A stretch of DNA of 64,000 bases, from NCBI RefSeq assembly GCF_001592745.1, contig NZ_LUKD01000006.1, forward strand, positions 124,001-188,000. Direction: 5' to 3'. Every line of letters starts with the position of its first letter. The first letter of the stretch is position 1. The DNA comes from Bdellovibrio bacteriovorus. Lineage in GTDB: Bacteria > Bdellovibrionota > Bdellovibrionia > Bdellovibrionales > Bdellovibrionaceae. The notes under the pieces are model-generated. The model ran no database searches. It was not told the DNA's origin and saw only the letters and a list, made by a program, of their open reading frames with translations. Made by a program: the position numbers and the translations under genes. Shown in pieces: positions 9,134-16,669 of the stretch.

Positions 9134-11001
9134 CAAACGATGCGACCAAAATCTTTTTCAAGCTTATAGAACGGATACTCCACACTCACCGGGCGACCGT
9201 GAGGACAGAAACTAGAAAGAGGGAATTGATCCATGTCTCTTAAGAGTGATTTCATTTGATCCACCCCTAGAGCTTGTCCGGCACGCACCACGGAATGGCA
9301 GGCCATCGTGGCACAGATGTCTCCGACGACTCTTTCTAAAGAATAACTGCCGCCCTGCTCGACTATTTCGTTAGCCATTTTATCAAGGACGGTGCTTAAG
9401 ATGGACTCTTTGATCATTAAAGGTGCAGCTTTCACGCCGATCGTTCCCGGTCCTAGCGACTCGATGAAAACACCCAGGCGCTCTATGTCTTTACCTAATG
9501 TCAAAAGCGCTTCCACTTTTTCGGGAGACATATCAATAGCCAGTGGGAAAAGGAAGTCTTGCACATCGACCTTGCCCCCCTTCCACGCATTCATGAGTTT
9601 TTCGTAAACCACCCTTTCATGAGCGGCGTGCTGGTCCACGAAAACAATTTTGTCGCGGGCTTGAGTCACGATATAAGTGAGATTCGCCTGACCTAAAACT
9701 TCAAGTGACGACCAGTAACCACGAGGCGCTTCCGGCTCGGCCACCGCGGACGGCCCTAAGCTTTCGCGCGAGGACGCCGCTTCTGCCAAAGTCTGATAGC
9801 TGACCTTCGGTTGATTCACGGAAGAACTTGGGAAAGAAAAGTCCTTCTTTTGAAAGCTCGTGGCTTTCAGTGACGAATCATCGAAGGCCAGATTTTCTTT
9901 CGGCATCGCCGGCATTGCAGAGGGTGAATTCAGAAAATTCGGAAGCCCTTGAGTCGAGGGATAATCCGCAGAAGACACGTCCGAAAGGGGTGCCACGGGC
10001 TGCGGTCTCTGCTGAGCCGGCAACCAAGGCGCTTGCTCTAAAGTGCTGCGCAAAGCTCCCGCAACGGCACGGAAAGCTAATGAAGGTTCTTGAAATTTCA
10101 CTTGCGATTTTGTGGGATGAATATTCACGTCGACACAGTCGGGATCTGTTTCGACCCACACAACGGCAATAGGATATTCCCCGTGCATAAGAAGACTGCG
10201 GTAAGCTTCATTGACAGCCGCCTGCAAACTGCGATCTTGAATCCAGCGATTCTGCGCAAAGAGCCAAATATTTTTAGCCGTCTTCGCCACATTGTGAGGA
10301 TCCGCGAACACGGCATAGGCTTTCACGTTTTCACGCGAAGCTTCGCCGACGAAAAGAGGTTTGATTTCTAAAATTTGCTCAACACGATCCTTGCGATTTC
10401 TGCAAGCAGGCCAAAAACTGACAAGCTTGCCGTTTTCCTGAATGCGGAATTCCACGTCGTAGTGAGACAGGGCCATAGCTTTAAGCGTCGTTTTGATCGC
10501 TGTGTTTTCTGCGGCGTCGGATTTTAAAAACTTCAAACGCGCCGGAGTATTATCAAAAAGATTTTCAATTAAGATCGTCGTCCCTTGAGAGCCGCCCACT
10601 TTATCGATGTCTTTTTTGCGGCCGTATTCTGAAATGAGTTGATGAGCCTGTTCATCATCCGCACGACGAGACGTCAGCGTCAGCTTACTGACAGCGGCGA
10701 TACTTGCAAGCGCTTCGCCACGAAATCCAAAAGTTCTTAAGCGCCACAGGTCATCTGTTTTTGAAATTTTACTGGTGGCAAAACGCTCAAGCGCTTTCGG
10801 CAAATCTTCAGGTGCCATACCCTTCCCGTTGTCGATCACCTTAACAATGCGACCGCCGTCAAAGAACTCAACGTGCACGCGCGTGGCCCCCGCATCGATA
10901 CTGTTTTCAACAAGCTCTTTAACTAAGTGAGCAGGACGCTCCACCACCTCGCCTGCGGCAATTTGGTCGACGACTTCAGGAGATAAAACTTGAATGGACA
11001 T
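9133..11001 (-). CDS. mutL: DNA mismatch repair protein MutL with endonuclease motif
   Basis: 622 residues. The GHKL ATPase domain is complete: IAAGEVVERPAHLVKELVENS, DNGKGM, and GFRGEALASI at about 92-101. A Pro/Ser-rich linker covers about 325-430. The C-terminal dimerisation domain holds DQHAAHERVVYE at 456-467, which fits DQHA(X)2E(X)4E, the metal-dependent nicking site of MutL proteins from bacteria without MutH. A C-terminal CPHGRP motif also fits that class. This MutL is therefore expected to nick DNA itself. It is the first gene of the operon with miaA, yicC, gmk and rpoZ. Confidence 0.95.
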   Translation of the reverse strand: MSIQVLSPEVVDQIAAGEVVERPAHLVKELVENSIDAGATRVHVEFFDGGRIVKVIDNGKGMAPEDLPKALERFATSKISKTDDLWRLRTFGFRGEALASIAAVSKLTLTSRRADDEQAHQLISEYGRKKDIDKVGGSQGTTILIENLFDNTPARLKFLKSDAAENTAIKTTLKAMALSHYDVEFRIQENGKLVSFWPACRNRKDRVEQILEIKPLFVGEASRENVKAYAVFADPHNVAKTAKNIWLFAQNRWIQDRSLQAAVNEAYRSLLMHGEYPIAVVWVETDPDCVDVNIHPTKSQVKFQEPSLAFRAVAGALRSTLEQAPWLPAQQRPQPVAPLSDVSSADYPSTQGLPNFLNSPSAMPAMPKENLAFDDSSLKATSFQKKDFSFPSSSVNQPKVSYQTLAEAASSRESLGPSAVAEPEAPRGYWSSLEVLGQANLTYIVTQARDKIVFVDQHAAHERVVYEKLMNAWKGGKVDVQDFLFPLAIDMSPEKVEALLTLGKDIERLGVFIESLGPGTIGVKAAPLMIKESILSTVLDKMANEIVEQGGSYSLERVVGDICATMACHSVVRAGQALGVDQMKSLLRDMDQFPLSSFCPHGRPVSVEYPFYKLEKDFGRIV

Positions 11002-11023
11002 AGAGAGAGAATGTGCATGAGGA

Positions 11024-11047
11024 GCGCCAGCAAGTCCACTCTGGCGC
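11024..11047 (-). terminator. Hairpin between the secreted-protein gene and mutL
   Basis: The 7-bp GC-rich stem GCGCCAG/CTGGCGC with a 10-base loop lies in the 75-base gap between the two genes. There is no T-tract on the minus strand, so it may be a weak terminator or an mRNA-stabilising hairpin. Confidence 0.35.
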
Positions 11048-11076
11048 GGTGCGCATTGGGTAAAAATCGTCCGTCC

Positions 11077-11676
11077 TTATTCAGGGCGGCGGCATTCTCC
11101 CCAAGCCTGGCATTTTAGTAGCCTCATGCGTAGTTGCTTCAGCTCTGAAAGCGTCAATTCAAGCTCTGCATCAAAGCCTTTTTTGACGCCGCCGGCTTGA
11201 GAAAGGGAGCGGTACTGCGTGGAACTGTCAAACTGTGCTACGTTAAATGGAAGACCCTCATAAGAGTCAAACTGCATTTGCTGAGAATGTTTTTCTAAGT
11301 TCCATTGAAAGCGCAGACGCTGAGACTTTGCTTTATCCAACGCTTGCTGGAGGTTTCTCCAGCACTTTACTTCACTGACTAAGACCACCTTCTGAGTGGC
11401 GCGATCAATAACAACGATATCAAGTTCTCCGAGGGTGAGCACCCCGGTGCTGTATTCAACACCAGTAGTAATTAGAAACGGACCGGCGGGATATTCTTCC
11501 CTGTAGTGGAGCTTCGCCACTTGTTCGCAGATCGCGCCATCAGGTTCATAGTTAATCCCTGATTGTTTCAACGCTTCGAAGTAAGCCTCGGTGTCAGCAG
11601 CAAATGCAGAGATGGAAAACAAAACGGACGCGAAAAATAAAAGAAAACGCACGAAAATCCCCCTCAACGCCGTCAC
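11077..11676 (-). CDS. Secreted protein with PD-(D/E)XK nuclease-like motif
   Basis: 199 residues with a clear signal peptide ending near SAFA-AD (residue 26/27). GELDIVVID at 83-91 followed by SEVKCW at 101-106 has the spacing of the PD-(D/E)XK nuclease core (Asp86, Glu102, Lys104), with Glu51 as a possible helix-A acid. The following basic stretch (ALDKAKSQRLRFQWN) fits the next helix of that fold. Two to three cysteines could form disulfides after export. The start is uncertain: GTG at 11652 (residue 9) also gives a good signal peptide. The nuclease call is by motif only; a fold used for another purpose is possible. Confidence 0.55.
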   Translation of the reverse strand: MTALRGIFVRFLLFFASVLFSISAFAADTEAYFEALKQSGINYEPDGAICEQVAKLHYREEYPAGPFLITTGVEYSTGVLTLGELDIVVIDRATQKVVLVSEVKCWRNLQQALDKAKSQRLRFQWNLEKHSQQMQFDSYEGLPFNVAQFDSSTQYRSLSQAGGVKKGFDAELELTLSELKQLRMRLLKCQAWGECRRPE

Positions 11677-11731
11677 GATGTAACACCCCTCGTGTCACCT
11701 GCCAGTATATTTGCAATGCGTTATTGTGAGA

Positions 11732-12577
11732 TTAGAATTCCCAGCCAAAATTGAGACCGAAGCCATAGTACTTCGTTCGTTCCCAATAGTATTTAGCATC
11801 TGTTCGTATAGAGTAGCGCCCCAAACGCCATGAAAGGCCCAAGTCAAAAACCGCCCCCAAGGACATATCATCTGCGGAATAACTGAGTGTCTTTGTTCCA
11901 TTTGGAACTTCCAAAGTGAAGTGAGAGTACTTAAACATCGGGCCAAACCCGTAAAAGAAAATCGCGTTTTTCCCTTGTGGAAGAACGGTTTGAAATAAAA
12001 AATCCGCGAGGAAAACAAAACCGTCAGAGCCTTTTCCAGTGTAATCTGAATAATATTTCGGGGCTCCCACGTGAAAAAGGATATTTCCTTCAGTGTAGAT
12101 TTCTCCCGTGAAGATCGTATTAAATCCGGCAAACTTCACACCGTAAAAAGGAAGAAACTCCGAGCGCTCCTGACCTAAAGTGTCCTCAGTATAATTAATA
12201 AAATCCAAGGCCGGTCCACGATAGCGAGTCGCAAAGAAAGGTTTTCTTTTTTCGTCTTTTTTCTCGGCTCGCGATTCTTCTTTGGGAGTTTCTAACTTAT
12301 AAACTCCAGGTTTGATGTCGGTATCAGAAATCCACCCGACAGAACCCGGCTTAATACGGATTTTATAGAACGGACCTTTTTTACCTTTGGAAATACTATG
12401 AACAGCGCCACGTTTTAAAGTCGCGATAACGGGAGCATCAAAATCCGCATCTTGATACACCAGCGCCCCATCAAGAATGACTGTGGCCTGTTGCGCCTGA
12501 GCCCAGGAAAAAAGAGGAAGAAAAAGCAGAAGAGTAAGAGCCGCAAGACTCTTACTTAAAGCGCATAAGCCATACAC
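11732..12577 (-). CDS. Exported SH3-domain protein with C-terminal barrel-like region
   Basis: About 281 residues from GTG 12577, which has GAGG nine bases upstream; a TTG at 12592 is an alternative five codons earlier. A signal peptide ends near SWAQAQ. Residues about 30-95 form a bacterial SH3 (SH3b/SH3_3-like) domain, VILDGALVYQDADFDAPVIA through VGWISDTDI, of the kind that binds cell wall or peptides. A charged Glu/Lys linker follows, then beta-rich, aromatic- and Gly-rich sequence ending in the aromatic F of GWEF, as in outer-membrane barrels. It overlaps the end of the glycosyltransferase gene. Its target is unknown. Confidence 0.65.
   Translation of the reverse strand: MYGLCALSKSLAALTLLLFLPLFSWAQAQQATVILDGALVYQDADFDAPVIATLKRGAVHSISKGKKGPFYKIRIKPGSVGWISDTDIKPGVYKLETPKEESRAEKKDEKRKPFFATRYRGPALDFINYTEDTLGQERSEFLPFYGVKFAGFNTIFTGEIYTEGNILFHVGAPKYYSDYTGKGSDGFVFLADFLFQTVLPQGKNAIFFYGFGPMFKYSHFTLEVPNGTKTLSYSADDMSLGAVFDLGLSWRLGRYSIRTDAKYYWERTKYYGFGLNFGWEF
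12533..12556 (-). terminator. Hairpin plus U-rich stretch at the glycosyltransferase stop codon
   Basis: The stem AGTAAGAG/CTCTTACT (8 bp, 8-base loop) contains the stop codon of the glycosyltransferase and is followed on the minus strand by a T-rich run. That run also encodes the hydrophobic core of the next signal peptide. It could attenuate read-through into the downstream gene. Confidence 0.35.
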
Positions 12578-13247
12578 GATAGAAGGCCTCAATGACGATT
12601 TTTAAAGACATTTTGCTTTGTCCAACACGACGGTCTTCAAACACAATCGGTGACTCGGCTCCTTTAAAACCTTTTTTCATAGCTTTGTATTTCAATTCGA
12701 TTTGAAAGCTATATCCATTGGATTCAACCGTGGAAAGGTCTATGGCGTGCAGAACTTCTTTTTTCCAAGCGTTAAAGCCACCGGTCCAATCGTTCAACGG
12801 AAATCCCAGGATCAAGCGCGCGTAAATACCACCACCGCGGGAAATAATTTTGCGCAAGAGGCCCCAGTTCACAGTGCGACCTCCCTCGACATAGCGAGAA
12901 CCCACAGCGAAATCGTGAGTTTCTAATTTTTTAAGAAGCGGTCCCAGATCTTCGGGGCGGTGGGAAAAGTCGGCATCCATTTCTGTGATCGCATCGAAGC
13001 CATGATCCATACCCCAACGAAATCCCGCAATATAGGCTTTTCCCAAACCTTGCTTACCAGGACGTGATAACAAGTGAAGCTGAGGAATGTTCTTTTGCAT
13101 CTCACGAACAATGGCACCCGTTCCATCTGGAGAGTTGTCATCAACTACCAAGATCTCAACGCCTAAATTTTGTGCAAGGACGGCGGGAACAATCGCCTGG
13201 ATGTTTTCTTTTTCATTGTACGTAGGAATAACGATCAGTGTTTTCAT
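12552..13247 (-). CDS. Family 2 glycosyltransferase, polyprenol-phosphate mannose synthase type
   Basis: 231 residues, the usual size of soluble dolichol/polyprenol-phosphate mannosyltransferases (DPM1/Ppm1 type). The GT-A fold motifs are VIPTYNEKENI at the start, VVDDNSPDGT (nucleotide binding), GLGKAYIAGFRWG, and the metal-binding TEMDADFSHRPED. The likely reaction is transfer of a hexose from a GDP- or UDP-sugar to a lipid phosphate on the cytoplasmic face, for later use in envelope glycan or protein modification. No membrane helices are present. The sugar cannot be read from sequence. Confidence 0.88.
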   Translation of the reverse strand: MKTLIVIPTYNEKENIQAIVPAVLAQNLGVEILVVDDNSPDGTGAIVREMQKNIPQLHLLSRPGKQGLGKAYIAGFRWGMDHGFDAITEMDADFSHRPEDLGPLLKKLETHDFAVGSRYVEGGRTVNWGLLRKIISRGGGIYARLILGFPLNDWTGGFNAWKKEVLHAIDLSTVESNGYSFQIELKYKAMKKGFKGAESPIVFEDRRVGQSKMSLKIVIEAFYRVWLMRFK

Positions 13248-13292
13248 GCCCCCTTAAACTGGCATAAACCGGCCGACCTGGCAATCTTTAGA

Positions 13293-13733
13293 TCAAATGG
13301 AACGAGAGACTAAACGCCCTTTTCCCTTTTCTTGAAGAGCTTTCGCTTTCTCTGCAGGGATTGCGGGCAAATTTAACGGCTTGGCAAGAAGGTATTTAGG
13401 ATCTTGCTTGCGAACATCCAATTGAAAACGAACCTTGTCCGCCGCAGCCTGTGGATCTTTGGTGTAAAGAACGGGATCAAAACCACACGCTCTGCACACC
13501 ACAGAAAGACGCCAGCGGATTTTCACGAAAACTTCTGAAAAAGCCAGACACACCACAAACACAATCATCACACGAGGATCAAACTGCTGCCAGATGGCGA
13601 ACATTATCACGACCGACGCTAGTGCACTTCCCAACACGTTCATCAAAGAAATACTTTTCTTACGATAAATGCGACGAGGCGATTTGCAAAAAGCGCAGTA
13701 ACAATTGTGATGTTGGCGAAAACTCGGAAACAT
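13293..13733 (-). CDS. Small membrane protein with two CxxC pairs
   Basis: 146 residues. CAFC near residue 13 and CRAC near 79 flank two predicted membrane helices (about 32-70). This arrangement would let the two pairs form one metal-binding or redox site on the cytoplasmic side. The C-terminus is Lys/Ala-rich and soluble. I recognise no family. It lies upstream of the glycosyltransferase on the same strand with a 45-base gap. Confidence 0.6.
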   Translation of the reverse strand: MFPSFRQHHNCYCAFCKSPRRIYRKKSISLMNVLGSALASVVIMFAIWQQFDPRVMIVFVVCLAFSEVFVKIRWRLSVVCRACGFDPVLYTKDPQAAADKVRFQLDVRKQDPKYLLAKPLNLPAIPAEKAKALQEKGKGRLVSRSI

Positions 13734-13812
13734 ACTTCTAGTGTGCCAATAAAGAGGTCTAGAACGAAAGATGATTTTATGAAAAATGACAAAGCCTTGC
13801 TAGAATCAAGGA

Positions 13813-14469
13813 ATGCAAATATCAAAAGCACTCCAATTCGTTTTGATCGTTTTTTCGGTGTTCTCTTCTTCCACTTTAGTCCAGGCGGCTTCCTCTTCTG
13901 ACTATGAAGAAGTTTCCTATGACCAGCTTCTAGATGAGCTCAGCTCTAAGAAAAATGTCATGGCCGCTAAGCAAACGAGCTCTTTTGATGACGTGCGCTT
14001 ACATGCCGGGATTGGCTACGTGAACACCTTCACGAACATCGCGACTCAGAACAAAAATTTCAATCGCCATGCTAGCGGCATTCAACTGTCGATGGGAATG
14101 GACCTGTTTTCTCCGAACTGGTATTCCGAAGGTGTGTTTAGAAATTATGGTGTCACCTCTTCGGGAGCTGAAGAGCTCTCTTTGAAAGAGTTCGATCTGA
14201 AGATGGGCTACACGAACAAGCTTGAAAGTATTTGGAACTATTCTTTGAGCGCGGGTCTTTCCAATCGTTTTATGCGCTTCACCGACCCTACTCGCAATAT
14301 CGACGTGAATGACACCACTCCTTCATTGGTGGTTTCTTCCGGCTTCGCGGCGCAAGTGCACAAGAATCTTTCTTTAGGGGCGGAACTCAGCGCTCGCTCG
14401 GCTATGGTAAACCGTACGGCAGACAAAAACTCCTTTGACTTTGCCTTTCGCCTGACTACGTCCCTATAA
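13813..14469 (+). CDS. Exported beta-barrel-like protein
   Basis: 218 residues with a signal peptide ending near LVQA-AS. A short acidic segment (DYEEVSYDQLLDEL) is followed by beta-rich sequence with repeated strand patterns (LHAGIGYVNTFTN, GIQLSMGMDLFSP, SLSAGLSNRFMRF, LSLGAELSARS) ending FDFAFRLTTSL. This fits an outer-membrane barrel of about eight to ten strands. It starts a plus-strand run that continues to 15756 and is divergent from the gene at 13733. The function is unknown. Confidence 0.6.
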   Translation: MQISKALQFVLIVFSVFSSSTLVQAASSSDYEEVSYDQLLDELSSKKNVMAAKQTSSFDDVRLHAGIGYVNTFTNIATQNKNFNRHASGIQLSMGMDLFSPNWYSEGVFRNYGVTSSGAEELSLKEFDLKMGYTNKLESIWNYSLSAGLSNRFMRFTDPTRNIDVNDTTPSLVVSSGFAAQVHKNLSLGAELSARSAMVNRTADKNSFDFAFRLTTSL

Positions 14470-14476
14470 TGGGGAC

Positions 14477-15145
14477 GTGGATGTCGTAGTATTTTCTTTA
14501 AGTCTTTTAGTTTTCATTTTGGGCTTGGCGATTTTTTCAAATCGCGCCCGTGCTCGCCAAGAAATTCCTTTTGAGCTCAAACCCAACTGTCTGCTCACCC
14601 GTTGGCCTCTTCTTTTTGTAACCGGGCCGCGTTCGCTCTTTTACTTTAGCAAGTACTGGAATATCTATACTGTCTTTCTAGCGGAACATGGTTATGAAGT
14701 TTTCACTTTGCATCTTCCCTGGAAAAACTCTGAGCAGCGCAAAGAACGTTTTCGCCAGTTCTTGGAACAACAAGAAAAAAGTCAGCGCCGCTTTCATCTC
14801 GTATTAGATGCTCCCACCATGGACGAATTTTCAGACCTTCTAGCTTCGCGCCGGTCAGTCAGCGTCATCAGCATTACCGAGCTCGCGGATGCCGGAGCGG
14901 AGGACCTTCGAATCCAGTCATTGAAGGCTTACCCAATACCCAAAGAAATTATCGAAATTCCGACAAACTCAGCCTCTCTTTTGCTGGAGCTTTCGTATTC
15001 ACTTCATCGTCAGTCGGCTAAAAACAAAAAGCTCGCTTCCTTGAACGTGCTAGGTGCCAATACGAAAACCGCCTTGGAAAACAGTCATCGCCTGTTAACC
15101 CGCGCGCAAACATTGGCAGAGATGGACTTAAGAGAGTCTCTGTAA
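14477..15145 (+). CDS. Membrane-anchored protein resembling a lipase fold without a nucleophile
   Basis: 222 residues from GTG 14477, seven bases after the previous stop. One N-terminal membrane anchor (about 4-22) is followed by PLLFVTGPRSLFYFSKYW and LAEHGYEVFTLHLPW, which resemble the first strands and oxyanion loop of PGAP1/lipase-type alpha/beta hydrolases. The expected GHSxGG elbow after the next strand is replaced by FHLVLDAPTMDEF, which has no serine. If the fold assignment is right the protein is catalytically dead, perhaps a binding or scaffold protein. This is a pattern-based inference and could be coincidence. Confidence 0.45.
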   Translation: MDVVVFSLSLLVFILGLAIFSNRARARQEIPFELKPNCLLTRWPLLFVTGPRSLFYFSKYWNIYTVFLAEHGYEVFTLHLPWKNSEQRKERFRQFLEQQEKSQRRFHLVLDAPTMDEFSDLLASRRSVSVISITELADAGAEDLRIQSLKAYPIPKEIIEIPTNSASLLLELSYSLHRQSAKNKKLASLNVLGANTKTALENSHRLLTRAQTLAEMDLRESL

Positions 15146-15186
15146 ATCCCCTTGCGTAAGTTCTGCGCAAATGATGCAATAACGAT

Positions 15187-15756
15187 ATGACAGACTATAG
15201 AGACGTTACTCCCGGTGCTCACTCCGACAATGCCAAAGAAGTTCTTCGTTACATCGTGAACTACCTTCGTCACCCGATTGAAAAAATCAAAAACCTGCCG
15301 GACTGGAGTTGGACTACGTTGATCGTGACCTTAGTGGTTCTATCAATGGCTTCCGGCGTGTTAACGGGATTAGTACCACCGAACTTTTTTCGTTTGATGG
15401 GCGGATTCATCATCTCTCCACTTGTGGGTGTCACGACGACTTTTATCGGCGCACTTTTTATTTATTATTACTTCCAGGTTTATGAAAAACGCACCTGCTC
15501 TTTGCGAAAGATCTTCACCCTGATTCTTTTTGCCAATATTCCTTTCTTTGTTTTTCAAGTGGGTTCAGAGATCATTCCCCCGATTACTTTAGTGGGTTTT
15601 GCTTTCACCGCTTTACTGATGGCCGTGGGCCTGACGGAAAATTTCCAGATGGACAAGCGTCGCGCACTTCGTCTGGTTACGATTCTTTTTGCCATTGTTT
15701 TCATTCTTTGGCTTTGGAATCGTATTGATATTTCGCGCTTGGAAAGACTCGGTTAA
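15187..15756 (+). CDS. Yip1-like multi-pass membrane protein
   Basis: 189 residues with five predicted membrane helices after a soluble N-terminus of about 45 residues. The first helix begins with WTTLIVTLVVLSMASG. The layout, with a helix-breaking PP loop after helix 1 and a cytoplasmic RxCSLRKIF segment, fits the Yip1 domain family. Bacterial members have no agreed function. It is probably co-transcribed with 13813 and 14477, and a 172-base gap separates it from the biosynthetic cluster at 15929. Confidence 0.6.
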   Translation: MTDYRDVTPGAHSDNAKEVLRYIVNYLRHPIEKIKNLPDWSWTTLIVTLVVLSMASGVLTGLVPPNFFRLMGGFIISPLVGVTTTFIGALFIYYYFQVYEKRTCSLRKIFTLILFANIPFFVFQVGSEIIPPITLVGFAFTALLMAVGLTENFQMDKRRALRLVTILFAIVFILWLWNRIDISRLERLG

Positions 15757-15851
15757 ACCCCTTAACCTTCCTAATTTCGAATACAGCCTTGATGTCTCAA
15801 TCTTAGATGTGAGCCAACTGGACCTTTGTCGGTAAATACACCGACTCTCTT

Positions 15852-15880
15852 TTGGTCTGGTCGAAATCTGTCGATATAAG
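15852..15880 (+). promoter_or_regulatory. Candidate promoter for the 15929-22611 cluster
   Basis: The -10 box TATAAG (15875-15880) is a five-of-six match. The weak -35 TTGGTC (15852-15857) sits 17 bases upstream. The predicted start of transcription near 15887 would give a leader of about 40 bases with GAGG before ATG 15929. Confidence 0.35.
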
Positions 15881-15928
15881 TCCAGGAACACAGTTTGTTT
15901 AACTTCTGGAACGCATCGAGGTAGGTTC

Positions 15929-16669
15929 ATGAAAACCCTAGTTATCACTTCGGCCGTGACATTCGTGCCGGATAACTATGATGACTTAACGCTCGGCCTG
16001 GCCGACAACCCTTACGTACAAGGGCTCGTCGTTATTGATAACCGCAGTGCTGATATATACCTTAAAGCGTTTCTTTTGATGCTTTCTGGAGCGGGCCCCC
16101 TGATGGGATGGCATCTTCTTAAAAACAGCTTAGACAACTCCTTAGATCGAAAACAAAAGCGCTACGAAGCTTTGGGTAAAAAAGTGTGGGTCATTAAGGA
16201 CGTCAACTCTGACGAAACTATTCAGTTTCTTTCTTCGTTGGAACCCGATGTGATTTTAAATGCGCGAACTCGCTCTTTTTTCAAAAAGCGCCTTCTAGCG
16301 ATCCCAAAAATCGGCTGCATCAACATCCATCATGGGTTGCTTCCGCATCAACGGGGACTCATGTGCGATTTTTGGGCGCATCTTTTCGGCACCTCATTTG
16401 GTTTTTCTATTCACGAAATGACTTCGAAACTAGATGACGGCTCACTGCTTAAAGTGGTCGAAGTGCCTTCCGACAAAAAGAACTATCTGGAGTCATTAAA
16501 AAATGCCGCTCAACTAGAGACGTCAGCCGCGACGGAGGTGCTGCAGGAAATTGCACGCACCCGGAAAATTCAAGGCCTTGAGAACGCAAAAACAGACCAG
16601 ACCGTGTACCGATCTAACCCCGGTCTCATCGATTTTTACAAGCTACGCCTGCGAGGAATAAAGATATGA
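15929..16669 (+). CDS. Formyltransferase-like enzyme (GART/Fmt N-terminal fold)
   Basis: 246 residues. INIHHGLLPHQRG at 131-143 is the formyl-THF binding and catalytic signature (HxSLLPxxRG in Fmt), and a downstream KLDDG at 167-171 supplies the third catalytic residue. Asn132, His134 and Asp169/170 therefore correspond to the family triad. The usual C-terminal substrate domain of Fmt is absent, so this is not methionyl-tRNA formyltransferase; transfer of a formyl (or related one-carbon) group to a small amine is more likely. Its stop overlaps the next start as ATGA. It opens the four-gene cluster described in the findings. Confidence 0.75.
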   Translation: MKTLVITSAVTFVPDNYDDLTLGLADNPYVQGLVVIDNRSADIYLKAFLLMLSGAGPLMGWHLLKNSLDNSLDRKQKRYEALGKKVWVIKDVNSDETIQFLSSLEPDVILNARTRSFFKKRLLAIPKIGCINIHHGLLPHQRGLMCDFWAHLFGTSFGFSIHEMTSKLDDGSLLKVVEVPSDKKNYLESLKNAAQLETSAATEVLQEIARTRKIQGLENAKTDQTVYRSNPGLIDFYKLRLRGIKI

